The notes under the pieces: model-generated
Database searches by the model: none
The model's input: only the letters and a program-made list of their open reading frames with translations
Told to the model about the DNA's origin: nothing
Origin: Pseudomonas kitaguniensis
GTDB lineage: Bacteria > Pseudomonadota > Gammaproteobacteria > Pseudomonadales > Pseudomonadaceae
Reading direction: 5' to 3'
Length of the DNA stretch: 36,348 bases
Assembly (NCBI RefSeq): GCF_009296165.1
Contig: NZ_VUAZ01000129.1
Span: 1-36,348, forward strand
Position numbers and translations under genes: made by a program
Shown: one piece after another, positions 16,476 through 24,844 of the stretch
How the letters are laid out: every line of letters begins with the position of its first letter
Position numbering within the stretch: the first letter of the stretch is position 1

Positions 16476-16715
16476 TCAGTCGCTGTTTTTCTGATAAATG
16501 ATGCGCTTGGTGCCGTTTTCGCAAGAACCAACAATCATCGCGCTGTCATGGTTCTTGGCTTCTTCGGCAGTAATGATTTCCAGGGTGTAAGACGGGATCG
16601 CCTTGGCCTGGATATTCACTTCAATCTCTTTCCTGAGCTCTTCACAATCTTTTGGAGCGGCCACGGCCGAAGTGGCCAATACACCGCAGATGATCGCCAA
16701 GGCAAAACGTTTCAT
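16476..16715 (-). CDS. DUF1161 family secreted small protein (paralogue 1)
   Basis: A 79-residue protein with a cleavable signal peptide (MKRFALAIICGVLATSAVAA) and a mature part of about 59 residues. CEELRKEIE near the start and GSCENGTKRIIY near the end supply two conserved cysteines that probably form a periplasmic disulfide. It is clearly related to the gene at 18649-18876 (CEELKSEL, GSCEGGTKEIVY). Function unknown. GGGAG lies 9 bases before the ATG. Confidence 0.85.
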   Translation of the reverse strand: MKRFALAIICGVLATSAVAAPKDCEELRKEIEVNIQAKAIPSYTLEIITAEEAKNHDSAMIVGSCENGTKRIIYQKNSD

Positions 16716-16765
16716 TTTTGAAGCTCCCTGAATGCATTGCGCACGGGTGTGCGTCTAAGGCTGCA

Positions 16766-16793
16766 TAGGCTATAGGACCACATCCGGGAAACA
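16766..16793 (-). promoter_or_regulatory. Possible AlgU/RpoE-type promoter for the DUF1161 gene
   Basis: Read on the minus strand, GAACTC is followed after 17 bases by TCCTA. This resembles the AlgU (sigma E) pattern GAACTT-N16/17-TCTGA, with a mismatch in each box. It lies about 60-80 bases upstream of the start. Weak pattern match only. Confidence 0.25.
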
Positions 16794-16823
16794 CGAGTTC
16801 TGATTTAACGCAGAACTAAATGC

Positions 16824-16910
16824 AGAAGGGGGCTTGCTCCCGATTGCGGCAGGCCAGCCACTGCTTGGCTGCCTGGTACACCGCTATCGGGAGCAAGCCC
16901 CCTCCCACTT
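16824..16910. repeat. REPIN-like inverted repeat (copy 2)
   Basis: Left arm AGGGGGCTTGCTCCCGATTG and right arm ATCGGGAGCAAGCCCCCTCCC, with an internal GGCAGGC-related palindrome. The left outer end is degenerate (CAGAAG in place of GTGGGAG). It lies between the DUF1161 gene and the OsmC gene. Confidence 0.8.
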
Positions 16911-16937
16911 TGGACCTGCTGTGTTTCTCAGAGCGCG

Positions 16938-17369
16938 TTAGCTAACCAGCGTGGCATCCAGGCTGATTTTAGCATTCAGCAGCTTGGACACCGGGCAGCC
17001 TTCTTTGGCCTTTTTGCTCAGTTCATCGAACTGCGCCTGGCTCGCGCCCGGGATCTTGGCCTTAAGGATCAAATGCACCGCGGTGATGGCAAAACCGCCG
17101 TCAACCTGGTCAAGCGTCACTTCAGCGTGTGTGTCGATGCTGTCAGCCTTGAGGCCGGCGTCGCCCAGGATCATCGAGAACGCCATCGAGAAACAACCCG
17201 CGTGGGCCGCGCCAATCAGCTCTTCAGGGTTGGTGCCTTTGCCGCCTTCAAAACGTGCCTTGAAGCCGTAAGGCGCGTCGCGCAGTACGCCGGTTTCGGT
17301 GGAAATCGAACCCAGACCTGTCTTCAGATCACCTTCCCAATGCGCGGATGCTTTTTTAACGATACTCAT
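16938..17369 (-). CDS. osmC: OsmC-family peroxiredoxin
   Basis: A 143-residue OsmC protein, a dimeric thiol peroxidase that reduces organic hydroperoxides. The two catalytic cysteines are Cys59 in AAHAGCFSMA and Cys125 in EGCPVSKLL. The start at 17369 is fixed by AGGAG seven bases upstream and by the family N-terminus MSIVKKASAHWEGDL. It is cytoplasmic. Neighbouring genes (DUF1161 proteins, dodecin, DUF883) are of the kind induced by general stress. Confidence 0.93.
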   Translation of the reverse strand: MSIVKKASAHWEGDLKTGLGSISTETGVLRDAPYGFKARFEGGKGTNPEELIGAAHAGCFSMAFSMILGDAGLKADSIDTHAEVTLDQVDGGFAITAVHLILKAKIPGASQAQFDELSKKAKEGCPVSKLLNAKISLDATLVS

Positions 17370-17587
17370 AGCTTTCTCCTCGAACGGTGGTTTTGCTTCA
17401 GTAAGGGTTCTGAGGATAGAAGCGCTGGCAAAGTTCATCTTGTCGGAGAAACCTAGCAATTCAGTAGGAAATTTCCCAAGTTGCTATTGAATCTCGGGTA
17501 TATGCCCTCATTTCATAAAGCATGCACATGAAGCGGCAGGTTTTGGTTCGACTTAAAAGCCTGCGCCCCCATTGGAGAAGCAGGCTT

Positions 17588-18589
17588 ATGAAATCGCTGT
17601 CCGACGTGAAGTACTCGACCCTCGACCTGGTGCCCGTGCGGGCCAACGGCAGTCCGGCAGAGTCACTGCACAATTCCCTCGACCTCGCCCAGCACGTCGA
17701 AAAGATGGGCTACAACCGTTTCTGGGTCGCCGAACACCACAACATGGACGGCATCGCCAGCTCGGCCACCTCGGTGTTGCTGGGCTACCTGGCCGGCGGC
17801 ACCTCGACTATCCGCGTCGGCTCCGGTGGCGTGATGTTGCCCAACCATGCGCCCTTGGTGATCGCTGAACAATTCGGCACGCTGGAAAGCTTGTACCCCG
17901 GCCGTATCGACTTGGGCCTGGGCCGCGCGCCCGGTTCTGATCAGATGACCGCCCGCGCCCTGCGCCGTGAGCGCTCGGGCAGCGCGGATGACTTCCCGGA
18001 CGACGTGGCTGAGCTGATGACCTACCTGGGGCCGCGCACGCCAGACCAACGGGTGATCGCTGTGCCAGGCACCGGCACCAACGTGCCGGTGTGGCTGCTG
18101 GGCTCAAGCCTGTTCAGCGCGCAATTGGCCGGTGAACGCGGTTTGCCCTACGCCTTCGCCTCGCATTTCGCACCCCGCATGATGCATGAGGCGGTTCGCG
18201 TGTACCGCAACCACTTCAAGCCTTCAGCCGTGCTCGACAAACCCTACGTGATGCTCGGTGTTCCGCTGGTAGCCGCCGACACCGACGAGCAGGCCGAGTA
18301 CTTGGCCACCTCGGTGTACCAGCGCATTCTCGCGTTGATGCGCGGGCAAAGCCTGGTACAGCGCCCACCGGTGAAAAGCATGGACGGCCTGTGGTTGCCG
18401 CATGAAAAAGAAGCGGTCGGCAGTTTCCTCGGACTGGCCATGGTGGGCAGCCCGGCAAAAATCCGCGCGAAGCTGGAAGTGTTGGTCGAGCAAACCGGCG
18501 CCGATGAGCTGATCTTTACCTGCGACCTGTACGAACACGCCGATCGGATTCATTCCTACGAGCTGCTCGCGCAAGTGATGAAGGGCTAA
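17588..18589 (+). CDS. Luciferase-like monooxygenase (LLM family)
   Basis: A 334-residue TIM-barrel protein of the bacterial luciferase-like flavin monooxygenase superfamily (MsnO8-type subgroup). Recognisable blocks are YNRFWVAEHHNM, RVGSGGVMLPNHAPLVIAEQFGTLESLYPGRIDLGLGRAPG and the C-terminal GSPAKIRAKLEVLVEQTGADEL. It presumably uses FMNH2 and O2; the substrate is unknown. The start at 17588 gives the family N-terminus KSLSDVKYSTLDLVP, with GGAG 10 bases upstream. A strong terminator follows. Confidence 0.88.
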   Translation: MKSLSDVKYSTLDLVPVRANGSPAESLHNSLDLAQHVEKMGYNRFWVAEHHNMDGIASSATSVLLGYLAGGTSTIRVGSGGVMLPNHAPLVIAEQFGTLESLYPGRIDLGLGRAPGSDQMTARALRRERSGSADDFPDDVAELMTYLGPRTPDQRVIAVPGTGTNVPVWLLGSSLFSAQLAGERGLPYAFASHFAPRMMHEAVRVYRNHFKPSAVLDKPYVMLGVPLVAADTDEQAEYLATSVYQRILALMRGQSLVQRPPVKSMDGLWLPHEKEAVGSFLGLAMVGSPAKIRAKLEVLVEQTGADELIFTCDLYEHADRIHSYELLAQVMKG

Positions 18590-18602
18590 ACCTCAGGCTA
18601 AA

Positions 18603-18630
18603 AAAAACCGACGCACTCGCGTCGGTTTTT
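18603..18630. terminator. Bidirectional rho-independent terminator
   Basis: AAAAACCGACGC-actc-GCGTCGGTTTTT is a perfect 12-bp stem with a 4-base loop, flanked by A and T runs. It ends both the monooxygenase gene (plus) and the DUF1161 gene (minus). Confidence 0.95.
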
Positions 18631-18648
18631 CATGTCTGCAACACGGGA

Positions 18649-18876
18649 TTAACCGCGCTTGTAGACGATTTCCTTGGTGCCACCTTCGCAGCTGCCAATA
18701 ACTTTGGCATCGGCGCCTGCAGTGCCTTTGTCCACAGCATCCAGCGAATAGTGCTGAACGCCTTTGGCATCAAGCTTTGCCGCGAGTTCGCTTTTCAGCT
18801 CTTCGCATGGCTTGCCCGCCGCCAGGGCTGTACCGGCAATGCTCAACAGACCGACTGCTAACAGAAACTTCTTCAT
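18649..18876 (-). CDS. DUF1161 family secreted small protein (paralogue 2)
   Basis: A 75-residue protein with a signal peptide (cleavage near LAAGK) and the same paired motifs as the gene at 16476-16715: PCEELKSELAAKLDAKGV and GSCEGGTKEIVYKRG. The two conserved cysteines probably form a disulfide in the periplasm. GGAAG lies upstream of the ATG. The function of the family is unknown. It is convergent with the monooxygenase gene. Confidence 0.87.
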   Translation of the reverse strand: MKKFLLAVGLLSIAGTALAAGKPCEELKSELAAKLDAKGVQHYSLDAVDKGTAGADAKVIGSCEGGTKEIVYKRG

Positions 18877-18989
18877 CCGTTACTTCCTTACGCTGATCGA
18901 ATAGAACGCGCCGACGCTAGCGCATCGGCCCCCCAACGTTGTAGCGCAGGTTATGGCAATCGGCCAGTCAGCAAGTTCAACTCGCAGGA

Positions 18990-19205
18990 TCAACTGCTGG
19001 CAATTCGGAACCCTACCTTCAGCGTGACCTGATAATGCGCGACCTTGCCGTTCTCGATATGCCCACGGGTTTCAGTCACTTCAAACCATTCCAGGTGCTT
19101 GAGGCTTTTGTTGGCTTCAGCCACGGCATTGTTGATGGCGTCTTCGATGCTGGTGGTGGACGAGCCTACCAGCTCGACTTTCTTGTAGGTGTGATGATCA
19201 GACAT
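18990..19205 (-). CDS. Dodecin (flavin storage protein)
   Basis: A 71-residue dodecin, a small protein forming a hollow dodecamer that stores FMN or riboflavin-like flavins. The typical fold sequence is seen: YKKVELVGSSTTSIEDAINN, then LEWFEVTETRGHIENGKVAHYQVTLKVGF. The flavin-stacking tryptophan is in HLEWFEV. The ATG at 19205 has AGGAG seven bases upstream. It is divergent from the DUF883 gene. Confidence 0.93.
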   Translation of the reverse strand: MSDHHTYKKVELVGSSTTSIEDAINNAVAEANKSLKHLEWFEVTETRGHIENGKVAHYQVTLKVGFRIASS

Positions 19206-19359
19206 GGCATTTCTCCTGAGGTCTTGAGTGAGCGTAGCAGTCGATGTTCGTAATGCTTCTGGCGACATTTCCTACGCAAAAGTTCAGATTTACTGCACTT
19301 TCTGAAATCACCGCAGTCGGTATCTACACCTGCCACTCAATCATTTCAGGAGAGTCCAA

Positions 19360-19686
19360 ATGGCCAACACTTCTTTACGCAAAGCGTCGCTGGAAAGCAT
19401 GGAAGCCGAGATTTCGAGCCTGCTCAAATCCCTCGAAAGCCTCAAGGACGATGCATCCGACGAGTCGCGCAAAACCTTGAAGGCCCTGAAAAGCAATGCC
19501 GAGAACGCACTCAAGCATTCTCGCCACCTGATCAGCGATGCCTACGAAGAAAGCAAAGTCAAAATCCGCGAAACCAGTGTTGCAACCCGTGATTACGCAC
19601 AAGAGCACCCATGGACCACCGCCGGCGTTGCCGTTGGCGCGCTGGGTCTGGTGGCTGCTTACCTGCTGTTCAAACGCGGTGACTGA
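19360..19686 (+). CDS. DUF883/ElaB-YqjD family membrane-anchored protein
   Basis: A 108-residue protein. A long charged helical, probably coiled-coil region (about residues 5-80) is followed by the family's C-terminal membrane anchor, HPWTTAGVAVGALGLVAAYLLFKRGD. Relatives ElaB, YqjD and YgaM in E. coli are stationary-phase inner-membrane proteins, of which some bind ribosomes. AGGAG lies 8 bases before the ATG. It stands alone, divergent from dodecin. Confidence 0.9.
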   Translation: MANTSLRKASLESMEAEISSLLKSLESLKDDASDESRKTLKALKSNAENALKHSRHLISDAYEESKVKIRETSVATRDYAQEHPWTTAGVAVGALGLVAAYLLFKRGD

Positions 19687-19694
19687 TTGACGGG

Positions 19695-20591
19695 CTACAC
19701 CGGCTGGCGCAAAAGCTCTGCCTTGAGCCACTGCGCCAGTTGACCCGCGCGCCCGTCTGCGGCGCGCTTGGGTAGCCACAACGCCAGGCGCGCCGGGGTT
19801 TCACTGAAACCCCACGGCGCGACCAGGCGACCCGCGCGCAGGTCTTCTGCCACAAGCGGTTCTGGCGCAATGGCCACGCCCAAACCGGCAACCGCCGCCT
19901 CCAGTAAATAATACAAATGCTCAAAACCCTGGCCTTGTTTCAACGCGCCGGGTTCGATGCCGTGTTGCCGCGCCCAGACGGGCCAGGCTTGCGGGCGTGA
20001 AGTGGTGTGCAGCAACGCTTCGTCACACAAGCCTGAGGCAGGCGCTTGGCGCAGGCGTTCGTAACCGGCGAAACGCGGGCTCAGCACCGGGCCAATGCGT
20101 TCGCTGGCCAGCTCAAATACCTGCATATCGGTTGGCCACGGCGGTTCGGCGAACACCAGCAGGGCGTCCAGACCCGGGCGGCGTGGGTCGAGGTCGCCTT
20201 CACCCGCCGACAGGTGCAAGCGCAAATCGGGCAGGTCGGCATTCAGGCGGCCCAGGCGCGGGATAAACCAGCGCGCGAGCAAACTGCCCGAGCACCCCAA
20301 CACGAACGGCGCGTCGGCACTGCTTTGCGTGAGTTCTGCGCACACATCCCTCAAGCGCTCGAACGCCTCGGCACTCGCATCGCGCAGCCGCACGCCTGCA
20401 TCTGTGAGTTTAAGGCCGCGCCCGTCCTTGACGAACAGGCTCAGGCCCAAGTGCTCTTCCAGCACCTTCAGTTGGCGGCTGACCGCGCCGTGCGTCACGT
20501 GCAATTGCTCGGCAGCCTGGCTGACGCTGTTAAGGCGCGCAGTCGCTTCGAACGCGCGCAGGGCGTTAAGTGGTGGAAGGTCTCGGCTCAT
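19695..20591 (-). CDS. trpI: TrpI, LysR-family activator of trpBA
   Basis: A 298-residue LysR regulator with an N-terminal winged helix (residues about 7-65, SQAAEQLHVTHGAVSRQLKVLEEHLGL) and a periplasmic-binding-protein-like effector domain. Its divergent position next to trpBA identifies it as TrpI, which in pseudomonads activates trpBA in response to indoleglycerol phosphate. The 108-base gap to trpB should hold its binding sites. Confidence 0.93.
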   Translation of the reverse strand: MSRDLPPLNALRAFEATARLNSVSQAAEQLHVTHGAVSRQLKVLEEHLGLSLFVKDGRGLKLTDAGVRLRDASAEAFERLRDVCAELTQSSADAPFVLGCSGSLLARWFIPRLGRLNADLPDLRLHLSAGEGDLDPRRPGLDALLVFAEPPWPTDMQVFELASERIGPVLSPRFAGYERLRQAPASGLCDEALLHTTSRPQAWPVWARQHGIEPGALKQGQGFEHLYYLLEAAVAGLGVAIAPEPLVAEDLRAGRLVAPWGFSETPARLALWLPKRAADGRAGQLAQWLKAELLRQPV

Positions 20592-20629
20592 CTGTGAGTT
20601 TTCCTGACAGGTTGCGGCGATCTTATCGG

Positions 20630-20658
20630 TTTTCAGCGCAGCGCGTCAGGGGTAGAGT
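20630..20658 (+). promoter_or_regulatory. Probable trpBA promoter in the trpI-trpB gap
   Basis: TTTTCA (20630-20635) and TAGAGT (20653-20658) are separated by 17 bases and end about 40 bases before the trpB ATG. TrpI is expected to bind just upstream, over roughly 20592-20635. The assignment rests on box spacing and context. Confidence 0.4.
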
Positions 20659-20699
20659 GGCCTTCATTGCCTCTACTCACGTTTTCCCTGGAGCGTCCC

Positions 20700-21926
20700 A
20701 TGACTCAGTCCCAGACCGACCTTCGCAACGGCCCCGACGCCAACGGCCTGTTTGGCGGGTTCGGCGGCCGCTACGTCGCTGAAACCTTGATGCCGTTGAT
20801 CCTTGAATTGGCCCGCGAATACGAAGCGGCCAAGATTGATCCGGCCTTCAATGAAGAATTGGCCTACTTCCAACGCGACTATGTCGGGCGTCCAAGCCCG
20901 CTGTACTTCGCCGAACGCCTGACCGAATTCTGCGGCGGCGCCAAGATTTACCTTAAGCGCGAAGAGCTCAACCACACCGGCGCGCACAAGATCAATAACT
21001 GCATCGGCCAGATTTTGCTGGCGCGGCGCATGGGCAAAAAACGCATCATCGCCGAAACCGGCGCCGGCATGCACGGTGTGGCCACGGCCACCGTCGCCGC
21101 GCGGTTTGGCCTCGATTGCGTGATCTACATGGGCACCACCGACATTGAGCGCCAACAGGCCAACGTGTTCCGCATGAAGCTGCTGGGCGCAAAAGTGATC
21201 CCGGTGATTTCCGGCACTGGCACCCTTAAAGACGCGATGAACGAAGCGCTGCGTGACTGGGTAACCAACGTCGACGACACTTTCTACCTGATCGGTACCG
21301 TGGCCGGCCCACACCCGTACCCGGCCATGGTTCGCGACTTCCAGGCGGTGATCGGCAAAGAAACGCGCACCCAAATGCAAACCCAGGAAGGCCGTCTGCC
21401 CGACAGCCTGGTGGCGTGCATCGGCGGCGGCTCGAACGCCATGGGCTTGTTCCACCCGTTTTTGGATGACAGCGGCGTCGAGATCATCGGCGTTGAAGCC
21501 GCAGGTTTTGGCATCGAAACCGGCAAACACGCCGCCAGCCTCAACGGCGGCGTACCCGGCGTACTGCACGGCAACCGCACGTTCCTGTTGCAGGACGACG
21601 ACGGCCAGATCATCGACGCGCACTCGATTTCCGCTGGCCTCGACTACCCTGGCATCGGCCCGGAACACGCCTGGTTGCATGACATCGGCCGCGTTCAGTA
21701 CACCTCGGTGACCGACGACGAAGCGTTGGACGCGTTCCACAAATGCTGCCGACTCGAAGGGATTATCCCGGCGCTGGAAACCGCGCACGCGCTGGCCGAA
21801 GTGTTCAAGCGTGCACCGAACCTGCCGAAGGATCACCTGATGGTGGTCAACCTTTCCGGTCGTGGCGACAAAGACATGCAGACCGTGATGCACCATATGC
21901 AATCCAGCCAGCAGGAGAAACACTGA
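20700..21926 (+). CDS. trpB: Tryptophan synthase beta chain
   Basis: A 408-residue PLP enzyme that joins indole and serine to form tryptophan. The PLP lysine is Lys97 in HTGAHKINN and the phosphate-binding loop is GGGSNAMG. The family opening NGLFGGFGGRYVAETLMP is intact. GGAG lies six bases before the ATG at 20700. The stop overlaps the trpA start by one base (TGATG), as expected for a heterotetrameric complex made from coupled genes. Confidence 0.98.
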   Translation: MTQSQTDLRNGPDANGLFGGFGGRYVAETLMPLILELAREYEAAKIDPAFNEELAYFQRDYVGRPSPLYFAERLTEFCGGAKIYLKREELNHTGAHKINNCIGQILLARRMGKKRIIAETGAGMHGVATATVAARFGLDCVIYMGTTDIERQQANVFRMKLLGAKVIPVISGTGTLKDAMNEALRDWVTNVDDTFYLIGTVAGPHPYPAMVRDFQAVIGKETRTQMQTQEGRLPDSLVACIGGGSNAMGLFHPFLDDSGVEIIGVEAAGFGIETGKHAASLNGGVPGVLHGNRTFLLQDDDGQIIDAHSISAGLDYPGIGPEHAWLHDIGRVQYTSVTDDEALDAFHKCCRLEGIIPALETAHALAEVFKRAPNLPKDHLMVVNLSGRGDKDMQTVMHHMQSSQQEKH

Positions 21927-22735
21927 TGAGCCGCCTGCACACACGCTTTGCGCAGTTGAAAGAACAAAACCGCGCCGCCCTGGTGACCTTCGTCACCGCC
22001 GGCGACCCGGGTTATGACACCTCGCTGGCGATCCTCAAAGGCTTGCCGGCCGCCGGTGCCGACGTGATCGAGTTGGGCATGCCCTTCACCGACCCGATGG
22101 CCGACGGTGCAGCCATTCAACTGGCGAATATCCGCGCGCTGACCGCCAAACAGAACCTGGCGAAAACCCTGCAAATGGTTCGCGAGTTCCGTAAAGACAA
22201 CAACGACACGCCGCTGGTATTGATGGGCTACTTCAACCCTATCCATAAATACGGCGTGCCGCAGTTCATCGCTGACGCCAAAGAAGCCGGGGTTGATGGC
22301 CTGATCGTGGTCGACATGCCGCCCGAGCATAACGCCGAGCTGTGCGACCCGGCCCAGGCTGCGGGCATCGACTTTATCCGCCTGACCACGCCGACCACCG
22401 ATGACGCGCGCCTGCCAACCGTACTCAACGGCAGCTCCGGCTTTGTGTATTACGTGTCGGTGGCCGGTGTGACCGGTGCCGGCGCCGCCACCCTGGAACA
22501 CGTCGAAGAAGCCGTGACTCGCCTGCGTCGGCATACCGACCTGCCGATCAGCATCGGTTTTGGTATCCGCACGCCGGAGCAAGCGGCCGCTATCGCGCGC
22601 CTGGCTGACGGGGTAGTCGTGGGTTCTGCGCTGATCGATCACATCGCCAATGCGAAAAATGATCAGCAAGCGATTGATGGTGTATTGAGCCTGTGTGCCG
22701 CGCTGTCGGAAGGTGTGCGCAACGCGCGTAAGTAA
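21926..22735 (+). CDS. trpA: Tryptophan synthase alpha chain
   Basis: A 269-residue TIM-barrel enzyme that cleaves indoleglycerol phosphate and channels indole to TrpB. The catalytic acids Glu49 (VIELGMPFTDP) and Asp60 (MADG) are present, as is the C-terminal phosphate-binding SIGFGIRTPEQ. It starts within the trpB stop codon. A terminator follows at 22812. Confidence 0.98.
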   Translation: MSRLHTRFAQLKEQNRAALVTFVTAGDPGYDTSLAILKGLPAAGADVIELGMPFTDPMADGAAIQLANIRALTAKQNLAKTLQMVREFRKDNNDTPLVLMGYFNPIHKYGVPQFIADAKEAGVDGLIVVDMPPEHNAELCDPAQAAGIDFIRLTTPTTDDARLPTVLNGSSGFVYYVSVAGVTGAGAATLEHVEEAVTRLRRHTDLPISIGFGIRTPEQAAAIARLADGVVVGSALIDHIANAKNDQQAIDGVLSLCAALSEGVRNARK

Positions 22736-22811
22736 ACGCCATGTAGCGGGAGGTAAAGTTCCTGATACAGAGGAATCAAACCGCCGGATCAGTACCTAAA
22801 GTGACAAGACC

Positions 22812-22846
22812 AAGGGATTTCGAACCTCGTTCGACATCCCTTTTTT
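22812..22846 (+). terminator. Rho-independent terminator after trpBA
   Basis: AAGGGAT-tt-CGAAC-ctc-GTTCG-ac-ATCCCTT forms an interrupted stem followed by a run of T. It lies about 75 bases after the trpA stop and before the RcnB-like gene, so it separates the two transcripts. Confidence 0.85.
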
Positions 22847-22872
22847 GTTCGTGCAGTACTGAGGAAACACCC

Positions 22873-23313
22873 ATGAAAATGCCTAAACGCTTGATCGCTG
22901 GTCTTGGCGTACTGATGCTCGGCGCGAGTGCCCTGGCGCAGGCCGCGCCCAACGATCAAGGCGGCCCCGACCGTGGCGGCCCGCAAGGCCAGCACGAACA
23001 ACGTGGCGACGACCATCGCGGGCCGCAAGACAACCGCCGTGGCGGCCCGCCCCAGGATTTCGGCCCGGTGCGCCAGATCATCCACGACAACCACGGCCAG
23101 TTCTCGCGCGGCGCTCCACCGCCGCCGAATGTACGCCTGGTGCGTGGCCAACCCTTGCCACGCGGTTACTACGGCGAACGCCTCGACGGCCGCGCGCTGG
23201 CGCGCCTGCCCGCGTACCCGGGCTACGAATGGCGCCGCTCCGGCCCAGACGTGGTGCTGATCGCAGTCGGCACCGGCATCGTCTACGAAATCCTCGACGG
23301 CGTGCTCAACTGA
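22873..23313 (+). CDS. RcnB-like periplasmic protein
   Basis: A 146-residue protein with a signal peptide (cleavage near AQAAPND), a low-complexity stretch rich in Gly, Pro, Arg, Asp, His and Gln (about residues 27-65), and a C-terminal domain with PRGYYGERLDGRALARLPAYPGYEWRRSGPDVVLI. This C-terminus matches the RcnB family; E. coli RcnB helps nickel/cobalt homeostasis in the periplasm. GAGG lies eight bases before the ATG at 22873. No metal efflux gene is adjacent, so a metal role is only inferred from the family. Confidence 0.8.
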   Translation: MKMPKRLIAGLGVLMLGASALAQAAPNDQGGPDRGGPQGQHEQRGDDHRGPQDNRRGGPPQDFGPVRQIIHDNHGQFSRGAPPPPNVRLVRGQPLPRGYYGERLDGRALARLPAYPGYEWRRSGPDVVLIAVGTGIVYEILDGVLN

Positions 23314-23322
23314 CACCCAACC

Positions 23323-23356
23323 CTTCTGTAGCGAGCGGGCTTGCTCGCCACAGAAG
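23323..23356. repeat. Short REP-like hairpin
   Basis: CTTCTGT-a-GCGAGC-gggctt-GCTCGC-c-ACAGAAG is a hairpin with one mismatch, containing the common pseudomonad motif GCGAGCGGGCTTGCTCGC. It lies between two convergent genes (RcnB-like, plus; transporter, minus) and may stop transcription from both sides. Confidence 0.75.
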
Positions 23357-23385
23357 GCCCACCCGCCACAGGGCTTAATCGCCCG

Positions 23386-24690
23386 CTACAACTCTATGCG
23401 CTCGACCTTGCCTACCAGCAATACGTACGAAAGCGCGCCCAGCAACGCCAGCACGGCGATGTAGGTGATCGCTGGCGCAAACGAGTCGCCGCTGGCCAGA
23501 AAGCCGATCACGATCGGCGTGGTAATCGCCGACAGGTTACCGATAAAGTTGAACACGCCTCCCGTCAGGCCGAGCAACCGCGCGGGCGCCAGGGTCGATA
23601 CCAGTGACCAGGTAATCGACGCCAGGCCATTGCCGAAAAACGCCACCGCCAGAAACGCAATCACCCAGGCCGTCGAGTCCACGTAATTGGCGCCGATGAT
23701 CGCGGTGGAAATCAGCAAGCCACTGATGATCGGTAACTTGCGCGCAAAACCCACCGACGCGCCCCGGCGAATCAGCCAGTCAGAGAAAATCCCCGAACAC
23801 AGCACGCCCACAAACGCCGCCAAAAACGGCAGCGACGCGAGCAGGCCGGACTTGATGAAGTCCATGCCGCGATATTTCACCAGGTAGGTCGGGAACCACG
23901 TCAGGAAAAACCACAGCGTGGAGTTCAGGCAGAACTGCCCCAGGTAAATGCCCCACAGCTTGCGCTTGGTCAGTACGATGCCCAGGTCGACCCAACTGAA
24001 CGGTGCCTTGACCACTTTGGCCTGCATATCCACGAGCCCGCCGCCTTCGCGGATCAGCTCGATTTCAGCCGCGTTGGCGCCTTTGAAATCCTTCGGCTCG
24101 CGGTACACTGCGTACCACACCAGCGCCCACAGAATTCCCACGCCGCCGGTGGCGACAAACACCATGTGCCAGCCGAACGTGTGTTGCAGCCACGCCAGCA
24201 CCGGCGTAAGAAACGCCAGCCCGACAAACTGCCCGGAGGTATAAACGCCAATCGCCGTGGCGCGCTCGCGCTCGGGAAACCAGGTGGTGACCACGCGGCT
24301 ATTGATCGGGTAGGCCGGCGCTTCGAGCGCGCCGACCGCCATGCGCAGCACGAACAGCGCGATAAAGCTGGCGGCAAAGCCAAGCATGACGGTGGCAATC
24401 GACCACAACAACAGGGCCACGGTGTAAAGGATGCGCGGCGGCACCCGATCTACCAGCCAGCCGCCGGGAATTTGCATGGCGGCGTAGGTCCAGCCGAAGG
24501 CCGAGAAGATCAGCCCGACGTGCACCGGGTCGATACCCAGCTCGCTGGTCAGCGCTGGCGCTGCAATCGACAGGTTGCTGCGGTCGAGGTAGTTGATCAC
24601 CACGGTGATAAACAACAGCACCATGATGAAGAAACGCTTTCTGCTGGGCGCGACTAAGGGAGCCTGCCCAGTGAAGGATTCAGGTTGCAT
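23386..24690 (-). CDS. dgoT: MFS transporter, D-galactonate/hexuronate type (DgoT-like)
   Basis: A 434-residue major facilitator of the anion:cation symporter family (ACS), with 12 predicted helices. Typical early motifs are NYLDRSNLSIAAP, FGWTYAAMQIPGGWLVDR and RMAVGALEAPAYPINSRVVTTWFPERERA. It is the last gene of the dgoK-dgoA-dgoD series, so D-galactonate uptake is the natural assignment. A REPIN separates it from dgoD, so read-through may be reduced. GAGG lies six bases before the ATG at 24690. Confidence 0.88.
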   Translation of the reverse strand: MQPESFTGQAPLVAPSRKRFFIMVLLFITVVINYLDRSNLSIAAPALTSELGIDPVHVGLIFSAFGWTYAAMQIPGGWLVDRVPPRILYTVALLLWSIATVMLGFAASFIALFVLRMAVGALEAPAYPINSRVVTTWFPERERATAIGVYTSGQFVGLAFLTPVLAWLQHTFGWHMVFVATGGVGILWALVWYAVYREPKDFKGANAAEIELIREGGGLVDMQAKVVKAPFSWVDLGIVLTKRKLWGIYLGQFCLNSTLWFFLTWFPTYLVKYRGMDFIKSGLLASLPFLAAFVGVLCSGIFSDWLIRRGASVGFARKLPIISGLLISTAIIGANYVDSTAWVIAFLAVAFFGNGLASITWSLVSTLAPARLLGLTGGVFNFIGNLSAITTPIVIGFLASGDSFAPAITYIAVLALLGALSYVLLVGKVERIEL

Positions 24691-24752
24691 GGGTAGCCTC
24701 TTCTTATGTTTATTGAGGACGCAGTAAACAACTCTCGGGAGCAACGCGGTCA

Positions 24753-24844
24753 ATGTGGGAGGGGGCTTGCTCCCGATGGCGGAGTGTCAGTCGACTTCTT
24801 CGGCGGCTGGTCCACTGCCATCGGGAGCAAGCCCCCTCCCACAT
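24753..24844. repeat. REPIN-like inverted repeat (copy 3, best preserved)
   Basis: The arms ATGTGGGAGGGGGCTTGCTC (continuing CCGAT) and, inverted, ATCGGGAGCAAGCCCCCTCC (continuing CACAT) match perfectly as complements. The centre carries GTCGAC and GGTCCACTG as in copy 1. It lies inside the dgo operon, between dgoD and the transporter gene. Confidence 0.88.
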
